NCBI RefSeq assembly: GCF_000720115.1
Contig: NZ_JOIR01000046.1
Location: 1-63,644, forward strand
Length of the DNA: 63,644 bases
Source: Streptomyces sp. NRRL F-2580
GTDB taxonomy: Bacteria > Actinomycetota > Actinomycetes > Streptomycetales > Streptomycetaceae
Direction: 5' to 3'
The notes below the pieces were generated by a model. It saw nothing but the letters and a program-made list of their open reading frames with translations. It ran no database searches and was not told where the DNA came from. The position numbers and the translations under genes were made by a program. Position 1 is the stretch's first letter. Every line of letters starts with the position of its first letter. Positions 16,338 to 25,009 of the stretch are shown here, in pieces.

Positions 16338-17630
16338 ATGAATTCCGAATGCCGTGCTCACCAGTGTGCCGATCAGCCCAGCGTCGGTCCGTGCCCGTTG
16401 ACTTTCGAGGAAGTGGAGCGGTGGGCGGCCGCCGGGCAGGTCGACGGCGATCTGGACGGGATTCACCTGGCCCGGGTGATCACGGAGGAGGTGAGGCGGG
16501 CTGGGAAGCATTTTCTGCCGCGGCCTTTCCTGCTTCAGCTGAGTGAGATCCGCCGCCGGCACGCCACCGGCCGCCGGCCTTTTCTGCGGGCCTTTCTCGA
16601 CTGCCTGCTCGACAAGCACGAGGAGCGTTACTGGAACCGGTCGTACCTTTCCCTGCCGCTGCTGGAGCTCATCTCGGACGAGCCGGGGCACGGGCCGGGG
16701 CCGAACCGGCTGGCGACCTGGCTCATATCCGATGTGGTGCGTTTCGAGATGCAGAGCGCGGCCGCACCGCAGGAACCGGCGGACTCGGCCTGGGACCGGG
16801 ACCGGCCCGGGGCGGTGACCTTGCGCAAGCGGCTGCGGCACGCCCTGCGGTTCGTGGCGCACGACCACGACGGACTGGACGTCGAGGACCTGAGCCCGCG
16901 CGCCGCCGAGCTGCTTCCGCGGCCCGCGGCGACGGAGGCGGGGCGCTGGTTCGAGGTGACGGTGCAGCCCGTGTACGTGCTGCACGACGAGTACTTCTTC
17001 ATGCGTGCGCTGCAGGCCCACGAGATGGTGTTCACGGCGATCGCGCAGGACATGCGGGCGGCGATCGCGGCGTTGCGCGACGGCTGTCTGGAGCCGGCGG
17101 CCATGTGTGTGGACCGGGCGGCCGCCTCGTTCGAGCGGGCTTCGGCGCTGTTCAGGCTGGTGGCGACGATGCGGCCGGAGCATTTCGACGGGTTCCGGGA
17201 GTTCACTCAGGGCGCGAGTGCCATTCAGTCCGAGCAGTACAAGCGGTTCGAGATCCTGTGCGGCCTCCCGCACGCCGAGCGTCTGGGATCGGAGGCGTTC
17301 ACGAGTGTTGCGGCCGTACGGGCCGAGGCGCAGGACGAGGGCCATGACACCGTCACGCAGGCGTATCTCGACCTTCGCCGCAGGGCTCGTTTCAGCTGGA
17401 CGGACTGGAACCTCTTCCGCACGGCGCTGGGCGGGCTGGAGGAGCGGCACCAGCGGTGGAAGTCCACGCACCGCGGTCTCGCGACGCGGATGCTCGGGAG
17501 TGCGCGCGGCTCGGGTGGCACCGAAGGAGTGCCGTACCTGACGCAGTGCCTGGACAACCGGCTCTTCGGCCGACTGGGCGGTCAACGCGATCCCCGATGC
17601 GGGCAGGCCGAGCCCGGCACGAGCCACTGA
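16338..17630 (+). CDS. Tryptophan 2,3-dioxygenase-superfamily heme protein
   Basis: A 430-residue protein with the TDO/IDO heme-dioxygenase signatures. Near residues 275-305 it has TMRPEHFDGFRE followed by QGASAIQSEQYKRFEIL, equivalent to the TDO stretch with FRxxL..ASGFQS..R. Toward the C-terminus RWKSTHRGLATRMLG supplies His378 as the likely axial heme ligand, followed by GSGGTEGVPYL (TDO: GTGGSxGxxYL). Thr in place of the conserved Ser and Ala-Ile for Gly-Phe in the earlier motif suggest altered substrate use. The N-terminal 120 residues are longer than in ordinary bacterial TDO. GTG 16335 or ATG 16338 are possible starts. Some TDO relatives act in specialised indole metabolism, such as MarE of maremycin biosynthesis. 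Confidence 0.78.
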   Translation: MNSECRAHQCADQPSVGPCPLTFEEVERWAAAGQVDGDLDGIHLARVITEEVRRAGKHFLPRPFLLQLSEIRRRHATGRRPFLRAFLDCLLDKHEERYWNRSYLSLPLLELISDEPGHGPGPNRLATWLISDVVRFEMQSAAAPQEPADSAWDRDRPGAVTLRKRLRHALRFVAHDHDGLDVEDLSPRAAELLPRPAATEAGRWFEVTVQPVYVLHDEYFFMRALQAHEMVFTAIAQDMRAAIAALRDGCLEPAAMCVDRAAASFERASALFRLVATMRPEHFDGFREFTQGASAIQSEQYKRFEILCGLPHAERLGSEAFTSVAAVRAEAQDEGHDTVTQAYLDLRRRARFSWTDWNLFRTALGGLEERHQRWKSTHRGLATRMLGSARGSGGTEGVPYLTQCLDNRLFGRLGGQRDPRCGQAEPGTSH

Positions 17631-17655
17631 CGACACGCGGCGCGTACGGGGCGGC

Positions 17656-17673
17656 GGGCTGCGGCGGCAGCCC
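17656..17673. terminator. Short hairpin after the TDO-like gene
   Basis: GGGCTGC (17656-17662) and GCAGCCC (17667-17673) pair perfectly over a 4-nt loop, 26 bp after the stop codon. Confidence 0.6.
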
Positions 17674-17778
17674 ACTGTGGCGGAGGTGGGACGGGCGGCG
17701 GGCCTGTGGTGGCTGAGAGAGCGCGGCTGAGGCGTGGGCGGGCCTCCGGATGAGGGTGCGACTGCCGCCACCGTCCGT

Positions 17779-18455
17779 ATGCTCGCCGTCCCGGGCGCCA
17801 CCCTCCACTTCCAGAGCCAGGGCAGCGGCCCGGTCCTGCTCCTGTCCCAGAGCGGCGAGGGCGACGCGGAGCGCACCGCCGGCCTCGTCCCGCTGCTGGC
17901 CGACGCGTTCACCGTCGTCACCTACGACCGCCGCGGCCGTTCGCGCAGCACCCTCGACTCCCCCGCCCGGCCCGTCACCATGGCCGACCACGCCGACGAC
18001 GTCGCCCGGCTGCTCGCCGAGGTCACCGGCGGGCCGGCCCTGATGGCCGGGTTCAGCACGGGCGCCGCGATCGGCCTGCAGGCCGCGGTCCGCCACCACC
18101 GGGGCCTGCTGCGCACCCTGATCGCACACGAGCCGGTGATGCCGGGCCTGCTGCCCGAGGCGGAGTGCGCCGAGCACGCCGGCGAGCTGACGGCCATCCA
18201 GGCCCCCTACGCGGCCGGGGGCCTGACGGCGGCCCTCCCCGCGATCACGGCGCACCTCGGCATCGACGCGGCGCCCGACGAGACCGGCCACCGGCCGCAC
18301 CACCCGCCCCACCGTCCACACGTACCACAGCGCACGGGCACTGGCCGCCCCGACTGGGCACCGAGCCCGTCGAGTTCCCCGGCGGCCGCAACGGCAACAC
18401 GGCCTTCCCCCGGGCAACCGCACAGCTCCTGAAGGAACTCCTGCTCGCCCGCTAA
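17779..18455 (+). pseudogene. Decayed alpha/beta hydrolase
   Basis: From ATG 17779 the frame reads a normal alpha/beta-hydrolase: TVVTYDRRGRSRST near residues 50-63 and AGFSTGAAIGLQAA as nucleophile elbow near 90-103. After HLGIDAA (about 18270) the family pattern stops. A typical family ending, RLGTEPVEFPGGRNGNTAF, is found in another frame from about 18350 to the stop at 18453-18455, and an ARALAA fragment in a third frame lies just before it. Roughly 50-60 residues that normally lie between are missing. The locus therefore has an internal deletion and at least two frame changes. The ancestor was probably an ordinary soluble hydrolase. Confidence 0.75.
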
Positions 18456-18656
18456 CACCGGGGACGGCTACACCTCAGCCTCCGATCCCGCGCCGGTCGG
18501 GACGCTGGGCGGGGCATGTCGTCCGGCACGCCCTAAGGGACCGGACGGCAGCGGGCCGGATGGTGGAGAGGTGGGCGCGCCGCTGCCGACGGCCGATCCC
18601 GAGACCACGCTGAGCCCCGGCGCGTGGACGCTTCCTGACGGCCTCACGCCTGTCGG

Positions 18657-19247
18657 TCAGCCCAGGGCCGCGGCGGACGGCACGACCATGCCGTACAGGT
18701 CCTCGACCGTGGCGAGCGCCCCGTGGTGGAGCTGGATGGCCGGCACCTCGACACCGGCGGCCCCCAGGGGGCGGGTGGCCGAGGCGTCCGCGACCACGGT
18801 GGGCCGGTTGCCCCGCAGGAACGCGCCGGCCGCCGTGTACTGCACGCACATGTGGGTCATGAACCCGGCGAGGACCAGGTCGGTGTTCCCGGCACGGTCG
18901 ACTACCTCGCCCAGGGTCGTCTCATGGAAGGCGTTGGGGGTGGTCTTGACGACGACCTGCTCACCCTCGGCCGGCGCCACGGCCGGGTGGATCCGGCCGA
19001 TCTCGGCCCGGATGTCGTACGGGGTGCCCTCGCCGCCGTCGTTGACGACGTGGACGACGGTCGCGCCCGCCTCCCGGGCCCGGGCCAGCAGCTCGACGGC
19101 GGCGTCCAGCGCCTCCTTCCAGCCCTCCAGCTCCATCACACCCCGGGTGTAGGTGTTCTGGTAGTCGATCAGGACCACGGTCGCCGCAGCCAGGGAGGCC
19201 GGGCTCTGGTCAAAGCCGTTCAGTTCACGCAGGGTCGTCGAAGACAT
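18657..19247 (-). CDS. Isochorismatase-family cysteine hydrolase
   Basis: A 196-residue hydrolase with the family's catalytic triad in place: Asp28 (VLIDYQN), Lys101 (VVKTTPNAF) and Cys134 (FMTHMCVQYTA). The fold includes nicotinamidases, isochorismatases and N-carbamoyl hydrolases; the HETTL segment after the Lys is common in the general isochorismatase group. The start at 19247 is set by the family-typical N-terminus. It is divergent from the GlxA-type regulator at 19474, and this pairing is frequent in actinomycetes, so the regulator probably controls it. The substrate is unknown. Confidence 0.88.
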   Translation of the reverse strand: MSSTTLRELNGFDQSPASLAAATVVLIDYQNTYTRGVMELEGWKEALDAAVELLARAREAGATVVHVVNDGGEGTPYDIRAEIGRIHPAVAPAEGEQVVVKTTPNAFHETTLGEVVDRAGNTDLVLAGFMTHMCVQYTAAGAFLRGNRPTVVADASATRPLGAAGVEVPAIQLHHGALATVEDLYGMVVPSAAALG

Positions 19248-19422
19248 GCCACACCGTTCCGGATCGTGTATCGAAAAGAGGGGACGGGCCACACGCGGTG
19301 GCGCACCACCCACGCTACGAACCCCGTCCGCATGGCGGCAATGTCACGCAACTTGCAGATACCGACATCACCGTGATGTCGTGCCACCACCACCCCCACC
19401 CCTGCTTCTCTCCGCCTGCACC

Positions 19423-19452
19423 TTCGGCTTCGGCTTCGGCTTCGGCTTCGCC
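19423..19452. repeat. Intergenic hexanucleotide repeat (TTCGGC)4-5
   Basis: Four perfect TTCGGC units and one TTCGCC lie in the divergent promoter region between the isochorismatase and GlxA genes, ending 21 bp before the regulator's start codon. Copy-number change here would alter promoter or leader spacing. Confidence 0.85.
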
Positions 19453-19473
19453 CCTGACTGGACGGACATCCCT

Positions 19474-20463
19474 ATGAGCAGCCTGAACCGGCTCTTCGTC
19501 GTGCTCCTCTTCGACGGCGTCGACCTGCTCGACGTCACCGGCCCCCCGGAGGTGTTCGCCCTGCTGCAGCGGGAGACCGGCAGCGCGCAGGGCTACCACG
19601 TGGTGCTCGCCGCCGAGACCATGGACGCCGTCACCACGTCCGCCGGGGTGCGGATCCTGCCCGACCTCACCTTCGAAGAGGCCGCGGCGCGCAGCATCGA
19701 CACCCTCATGGTTCCCGGCTCCGTCGAGATCGACGGCCAGTCGCGCGTCCACGCCGTCACCGATGCGACCGTGGTGCACTGGGTGAAGGAGCTGGCGGGC
19801 AGGTCCCGGCGCATCGCGTCGGTGTGCGTGGGGGCGCACTTGCTGGCGGCCGCCGGGCTCCTCGACGGCAGACGCGCCACCACTCACTGGTCGACCGCGC
19901 AGCAGCTCGCCGCCGAACACCCGGCCGTCGAGGTCGACGCCGACCCCATCTTCATCCGCGACCAGGACGTGTGGACCGGAGCCGGGATCACCGCGTGCCT
20001 GGACCTGTCGCTGGCACTGGTCGCCGAGGACTTCGGCGAGGCGATCGCGCTGCGCGTCGCCCGGCAGCTGGTGATGTACCTCAAGCGTCCCAGTGGGCAG
20101 AGCCAGTTCAGCGTCCCGATCGAGCCGCTTTCCACGACCCGGCGCATGGACGGCATCCGCCATTACATCACCGGCAACATCGCCGGCCGGCTCACCGTCA
20201 CCGACCTCGCCGAGCACGCCCATGTCAGCGAACGGCAACTCACCCGCATCTTCAAAACCGAACTGGGCACGACACCGGCCGCCTACATCGAAGCGGCCCG
20301 CGTCGAGGCGGCGCGCAACCACCTCGAATCCACCGACGACACCCTGGAACGCGTCGCATCAGCCTGTGGCTTCAACACCCCCGACACCCTCATCCGTGCG
20401 TTCCGCCGCAAACTGAACACCACCCCCACCGAATACCGCAGCCGCTTCCGCCACACCCCATGA
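19474..20463 (+). CDS. GlxA-family transcriptional regulator (DJ-1/PfpI + AraC HTH)
   Basis: A 329-residue regulator. Residues of about 5-205 form a class-I glutamine-amidotransferase-like DJ-1/PfpI domain (VVLLFDGVDLLDVTGPPEVF start; SVCVGAHLLAAAGLL with Cys118 at the nucleophile elbow). Residues of about 225-325 are an AraC/XylS double helix-turn-helix, with LTVTDLAEHAHVSERQLTRIF and the closing CGFNTPDTLIRAFRRKLNTTPTEYR. ATG 19474 fits the family start. Divergent orientation to the isochorismatase gene suggests direct control of it. The DJ-1 domain is usually a ligand sensor in these regulators. Confidence 0.92.
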   Translation: MSSLNRLFVVLLFDGVDLLDVTGPPEVFALLQRETGSAQGYHVVLAAETMDAVTTSAGVRILPDLTFEEAAARSIDTLMVPGSVEIDGQSRVHAVTDATVVHWVKELAGRSRRIASVCVGAHLLAAAGLLDGRRATTHWSTAQQLAAEHPAVEVDADPIFIRDQDVWTGAGITACLDLSLALVAEDFGEAIALRVARQLVMYLKRPSGQSQFSVPIEPLSTTRRMDGIRHYITGNIAGRLTVTDLAEHAHVSERQLTRIFKTELGTTPAAYIEAARVEAARNHLESTDDTLERVASACGFNTPDTLIRAFRRKLNTTPTEYRSRFRHTP

Positions 20464-20737
20464 CCATCCACTCCCCTCCCACCGCCATTCACCTCCGCAC
20501 ACCTCGCTCACCAGCCCTGATGGCAGCCATGAGGGGCAGCTGTGAAGGTGTGGTGAGAGTCGGGTGAGGGTGAAGGCCCCACGAAAGCGGCAGTGCGGGC
20601 GGCGGTGAGTGCCCGGACAGGGGTGGTGTCCCGGCTCCGGGGCCTCGACCAAAGGGGACATAGCGGTCAGAAGGCCGGGGACGGCGGGTAGTGGATGTCC
20701 TCGGCGAATACTGACAAAACACGCCCGGTTCCGGGGG

Positions 20738-22090
20738 CTACGGGTGCAGGGCGCCGGGCCGGTCAGCGATGCGCAGCGCCTCCAGCCGCCGCTCGGCCAG
20801 ACGCAGATGACGGGGGTCCGGCAGCGGCAGGACCCGCAGGAGAGCGACCAGGTCGGGACCGAACTCCCGTACGAGGGCACGGTCCCTGAGCTGCGCCCAG
20901 CAGTACAGGGCGCCGGCCGCGGCGGCGTGCACCTCCAAAGCACCGGCGCCCTGGCGTGCCAGACGGGCCTGACCCGCACTGATCCACAGCCGGGTCGCCG
21001 AGGGGAAATCACTCGCCATTCGCGCCAGATCAGCACGAATCTCTGCCCACCCGATGGCCTCCGCTGAGGCATGCCCGCACGTCCGCAGCACGTGCTCCTC
21101 CCACATCCGGGCAAGCTCGGCCGCCTCCTCATGACGACCGTCCACGGCCAAGGCATGAATGAACGGCCGCGGATCCCCACCCCCACCACGAACCAATTCG
21201 TACCCCGAAGCCGGTCCGGAGTCCGGTACAGGGGCAGGTACAAGGGCCGACGCGGAGCCCGGCACGGAGACCGGTGCGGCTGCCGGCTGCTGCGGCTGCT
21301 CGGGGTGTGGTGACTGGTGAGGGGCGTGTGCCTGTGGGGGGTGTCCGGGTTCCTGCTGCGGGCCGGGGCGCATGCCGAGCTCACGCGCGGTCGGCAGGAC
21401 GAGCGTTCCCGGGGGCAACGCCGCCGCCGACACCGCGAGCGCATGCACCTGGACATTGGCCGGCCGGCCCGGCCCGCGGCGCAGCTGCTCGATCCAATGC
21501 CGGGTGTAGCCGCTCACCGCAGCGCCCGCCGCGGCCGGGGCGAAGGCCGGCGGGCAGACCACCCCGTACACCTCCGCCGACTCGGAAACCGGCAGACTGG
21601 CGTACTCCTGAAGCAACGGCCACGCGCTCTTGTCCGCGACGAGGTCGACCACCACCGTGGTGAGCCCCGCCGGACGCCCCCGCAGCTCAGCACCCAGCCA
21701 CTCCCACGGCAGCGCGCTGTAACGGACCGTGCCCGCCGTCGTCCCGGCCAGCGCGAAACACAACCCACCGCCACGACGATCCACCGTCAGCCGACCTGAG
21801 AGATAGACCAGCAACGGGCCACGCGTCGCGGCAGCCGCCCGCAACCGCGTCAACACCGTATTCGGGTCACGCGCCCCGTCCAAACAGACCGTGTCACACG
21901 GCACGTCACTACCCAGCAGTACCGAACCCGGCACCATCGCGAGCGCCGCGACATTGGCGCTCGGCGCCAACTGCACAACACGCCGACGCACGGCCACATC
22001 ACCCGCCACCACGAGGACATGCCCCCGCCCCTGCCCCTGCACGTGCCCCGCTCCGCTCAAGTACATGAACAGACCGTACTCACACCACAC
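20738..22090 (-). CDS. Uncharacterised multidomain protein (degenerate caspase-like N-domain, helical C-domain)
   Basis: A 450-residue protein of unknown function. Residues of about 20-230 look like an alpha/beta domain; PLLVYLSGRLTVD followed later by TTVVVDLVADKSAWP recalls the strand layout of caspase/CHAT-type peptidases, but the SGH and DxC catalytic residues are absent, so activity is unlikely. Residues of about 245-290 are a Pro/Gln/His-rich linker. Residues 300-450 are Ala-rich helical, TPR-like (FIHALAVDGRHEEAAELARMWEEH). Starts at 22090 or 22066 are possible; neither has a good ribosome-binding site. It is divergent from the phosphopantetheinyl transferase gene, 108 bp away. Confidence 0.6.
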   Translation of the reverse strand: MWCEYGLFMYLSGAGHVQGQGRGHVLVVAGDVAVRRRVVQLAPSANVAALAMVPGSVLLGSDVPCDTVCLDGARDPNTVLTRLRAAAATRGPLLVYLSGRLTVDRRGGGLCFALAGTTAGTVRYSALPWEWLGAELRGRPAGLTTVVVDLVADKSAWPLLQEYASLPVSESAEVYGVVCPPAFAPAAAGAAVSGYTRHWIEQLRRGPGRPANVQVHALAVSAAALPPGTLVLPTARELGMRPGPQQEPGHPPQAHAPHQSPHPEQPQQPAAAPVSVPGSASALVPAPVPDSGPASGYELVRGGGGDPRPFIHALAVDGRHEEAAELARMWEEHVLRTCGHASAEAIGWAEIRADLARMASDFPSATRLWISAGQARLARQGAGALEVHAAAAGALYCWAQLRDRALVREFGPDLVALLRVLPLPDPRHLRLAERRLEALRIADRPGALHP

Positions 22091-22198
22091 ACCGCCGCAT
22101 CACCCGCACGCCCAAACCCCCTTCGCCGATGGCGCGACCAACGACCGGCCGGACCACACCCGCCCCGGACGCCCGCCGGCTGGTCTACCCTCGGACAG

Positions 22199-22978
22199 GT
22201 GATCGAGCGCGTGAATCAACTCGGCGGCCAGCCACCACACATCGGACCGGCCCCCACCGACAGCACCCCCGTCGTCTGGGCCTGGGACACCACCACCGAC
22301 ACCCTCGGCGGACACCCCGTCAAAGACGCGGCAACCATCCTCGACGCAGACGAACGCACCCGCGCCGAACGCATGGTCAAGCCCGCAGACCGGCACCGCT
22401 ACCTCGCCGCCCACCTCGGCCTACGCATCATCCTCGCCGCCTACCTCAGCCTCCCCCCGGAACGCATCCGCCTCACCCGCGAAGACTGCCCCACCTGCGG
22501 AGGACCCCACGGCCGCCCCACCACACCCGACAGCCCCCTCCACTACAACCTCTCCCACAGCGGCAACCTCGCCTACCTCGCGCTCGCCTCACGCCCCATC
22601 GGCATCGACATCGAACAGACCCCCACCCCCCAAACCGTCACCGACGTCCTCCACACCCTCCACCCCAAGGAAACCACCGAACTCCGCAACCTCCCCGAAG
22701 CCCAACGCCCCCAAGCCCTGGCGCGCATCTGGACCCGCAAGGAAGCCGCCCTCAAAGCCACCGGCCACGGCCTCGCCCAAGGCCTCACGCACCCCTACGT
22801 CAGCTCCCACCCCACCCCCGCCACGATCCCCGGCTACACCCTCACCGACCTCCCCGCCCCCCACGGCTACACCGCCGCCCTCGCCACCGCGAACGACCCC
22901 GAAGAGACCGGTCAACTTCCTCCGGCGGTGAGCGAGCCGGTCACGGTGTTGGCCATGGCGCGGGCCATGCGCTCGTAG
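22199..22978 (+). CDS. 4'-phosphopantetheinyl transferase, Sfp type
   Basis: This 259-residue enzyme should transfer phosphopantetheine from CoA to carrier-protein domains of polyketide, peptide or fatty-acid systems. Family motifs are clear: FNLSHS-like YNLSHSGNLAYLAL (about 120-133), GIDIE at 135-139 with Asp137 and Glu139 as Mg ligands, and WTRKEAALK at 178-186. The start is GTG 22199 or GTG 22211. The last 22 residues are encoded in the segment that overlaps the end of the convergent creatininase gene and lie beyond the normal family end, so the original stop may have been lost. No carrier-protein gene is visible nearby; it may act on clusters elsewhere. Confidence 0.9.
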   Translation: MIERVNQLGGQPPHIGPAPTDSTPVVWAWDTTTDTLGGHPVKDAATILDADERTRAERMVKPADRHRYLAAHLGLRIILAAYLSLPPERIRLTREDCPTCGGPHGRPTTPDSPLHYNLSHSGNLAYLALASRPIGIDIEQTPTPQTVTDVLHTLHPKETTELRNLPEAQRPQALARIWTRKEAALKATGHGLAQGLTHPYVSSHPTPATIPGYTLTDLPAPHGYTAALATANDPEETGQLPPAVSEPVTVLAMARAMRS

Positions 22979-23748
22979 AAGCGCCACAGGAACGGGTCTC
23001 GGGGGCTGGGAGCGCCGAAGTAGCCCTGCGGCGTCACCCTTCGGGCGTGTTCGCCGCCCTTGCGCCATTCCGCCAGGTCCGCCGGCCCGAGGCCGGTCGG
23101 CTGGAGTCCGGTCATGGCCTCGTAATCGACGAGCTCGGGGAACCAGCGCATCATCAGCGCGCTCTCGATCTCTTCGGCATGGACACCGAGTTCGCCGGAC
23201 AGTGCCAGCCCTTCGAACAGAGGCCGCATGGCGAACGTGGCCAGAGCGGACGACTTCGCCGCCTCGCCCAGGCGGTCGGCGATGAAGTCGGGCTCGATGA
23301 GGACGACTCCCGTGCTCCCTTCCTCGTGTCGGGCCGTCACGACGTCGAGGAGCATGCGATTGTGCGCGATGTCGCCCTGATGGTTGATCACGAAAATGTG
23401 CCGGAATCCGTCGGTGGCGAGCGATTCCAAGATGTCGAAGTGCAGGGCGGCCGCTGTCTCCGGGCGGGTGCGGAACGTCCCGGCGAACGCGCCGGACACC
23501 TGGTTGACGCCCCAGAACACGGGCGGGGCGATCAGCGCCGGTACCTGCTGCCGGTCGAGCTCGTCCTTCACCATCCGGCACAGCTGGTAGGCGCCGTACG
23601 CGTCGGTGCCCAGCGGCAGATGCGGGCCGTGCTGCTCGATGACGCCCGTGGGCAGCAGGACGCACGTGCCTGCTGCTGCCGCTGCCTCCACCTGCGGGTA
23701 GGTGAGGTCGGCCATCGTCCCGGCGAAGACCGAGTATCCACTGTGCAT
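22912..23748 (-). CDS. Creatininase-family amidohydrolase, variant metal motif
   Basis: A 278-residue protein of the creatinine amidohydrolase fold. The first metal-binding block is normal: VIEQHGPHLPLGTDAY with Glu38, His40, His43 and Asp49. The glycine-rich NGHGGN block is replaced by INHQGDIAHN (about 121-130), and the later HAGExETS block reads HAEEIESALM (about 190-199). The family includes creatininase, mycofactocin peptidase MftE and riboflavin-pathway amidohydrolases; these replacements argue against all three. A member of an unassigned subfamily is most likely. Its 3' end overlaps the transferase gene by 67 bp. Confidence 0.8.
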   Translation of the reverse strand: MHSGYSVFAGTMADLTYPQVEAAAAAGTCVLLPTGVIEQHGPHLPLGTDAYGAYQLCRMVKDELDRQQVPALIAPPVFWGVNQVSGAFAGTFRTRPETAAALHFDILESLATDGFRHIFVINHQGDIAHNRMLLDVVTARHEEGSTGVVLIEPDFIADRLGEAAKSSALATFAMRPLFEGLALSGELGVHAEEIESALMMRWFPELVDYEAMTGLQPTGLGPADLAEWRKGGEHARRVTPQGYFGAPSPRDPFLWRFYERMARAMANTVTGSLTAGGS

Positions 23749-24333
23749 GCACTTCCCCCGTACTCCATGTCCTGACCGGCCGGACCACCGATCGTGATCA
23801 TTTTTGCCAGGACACGAAGCAGGTCACGAGCGGCGCCTACGCCGGAAATCGTTCCTGCGACTTGTGGGAACATCACAAATGGCCTCCGCCGAAATCGACT
23901 TCCCGTGGGCGTGACCCAATGCCCGGTCCGTCGTTGAACCGGATGGTCAAGCGAAGTGCACAACCAGGCCCCGGGACTCTTGTTCCGGGGCCTCGTGCGT
24001 GGCATCAGCACGAGCCGGAGGCGCCCAGCCCCCGGACTGCGGGCGTCCGCAACGCGCTGGTACGGTGCCGGTGTCCGGTTGATCCCGGACCTGACCCACA
24101 GACAGGGACGCACCTCGCAAGGGCGATCCTCCCGTTCGGTCGCCCCGCGAGCTCCTCACAGGCCCGCCTGCCGCGCCCCCGTGCACGGGCCGGGCCGCGC
24201 CCGGGCCGGACGTACGGGGCTCGCCGAAGGTGCACCGCGCCGGGGCCGTACGGCAGCGCCGAGCCGCCCGGCGGGACGGGCCACGCCCCGTGTGAGCGAC
24301 CCACCACCCTCACCACTGCCGAAGGAAGCACGC
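23749..24333. other. 585-bp intergenic region
   Basis: The left 150 bp are distinctly lower in GC (around GATCATTTTTGCC and ACATCACAAATGG) and probably carry the creatininase promoter. The rest is GC-rich with no supported gene. The right end holds GAAGGAAG (24321-24328), the ribosome-binding site of the next gene. Confidence 0.4.
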
Positions 24334-25005
24334 ATGACCGACCAGACTCCCCCCACCGCCACGGACACCGCCGCGGACCCGCTGCGCAACGTCTACCTGC
24401 GGCTGGCCGCCGCCGAGTCCATACCGCCGGAGGCCACCCACCAGTTCGGCTACCTGCGGCCCGTCGCCACCGACCTGCTGGAGGGCATCGCGTACGACAC
24501 CCCGGACCAAGTCCGCCTGCTGGACGACCAGGACGTCGCCCGGGTGGACCGCGAAGTGCTCTACGCGGCCGCACGCGCCAACCTGCTGGCCGAACCGGTG
24601 GGTTACGACACGATCGAGCGGCCCGGTGGCGCCGTCCTCCACATCATCGGCGGCGATTCCGTCTACGCCGCCAGCAAGGCGCTCGTCTTCGAGGAGGCGG
24701 TCCGCGCCGCGGGCGGGCCCGAACTGCCCGCTGAGGGCGTTCTGCTGACGGTCCCGAACCGGCACAACCTCGTCTTCTACCCGCTCGCCGACCGCCATGT
24801 GGGCGAGGCCGTCAACGACCTCGCCCAGTTCGGTCTCGGCGCCTACGAGGACGGCCCCGGGCGCCTTTCGCCGCGGGTGTTCTGGTGGCGGGCGGGCAGG
24901 CTGACCACGATCACCGTCTTCGACGAGGAGACCAAGATGATGAGCATCGCCCCGCCGCCCGAACTCATGGACACGATGCGCCGCCTCGCCGGCACCGGGG
25001 CCTGA
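24334..25005 (+). CDS. Hypothetical soluble protein
   Basis: A 223-residue acidic protein starting at ATG 24334 behind GAAGGAAG. It lacks a signal peptide and membrane segments. A regular alternation of helices and strands is visible, with FGYLRPVATDLLEGIAYDTP near 35-54, HNLVFYPLADRHVGEAVNDL near 150-169 and FWWRAGRLTTITVFD near 183-197. The layout weakly recalls the DUF1444/YtpQ family, but I would not assign it. Convergent with the terpene synthase pseudogene. Confidence 0.65.
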   Translation: MTDQTPPTATDTAADPLRNVYLRLAAAESIPPEATHQFGYLRPVATDLLEGIAYDTPDQVRLLDDQDVARVDREVLYAAARANLLAEPVGYDTIERPGGAVLHIIGGDSVYAASKALVFEEAVRAAGGPELPAEGVLLTVPNRHNLVFYPLADRHVGEAVNDLAQFGLGAYEDGPGRLSPRVFWWRAGRLTTITVFDEETKMMSIAPPPELMDTMRRLAGTGA

Positions 25006-25009
25006 CCTG

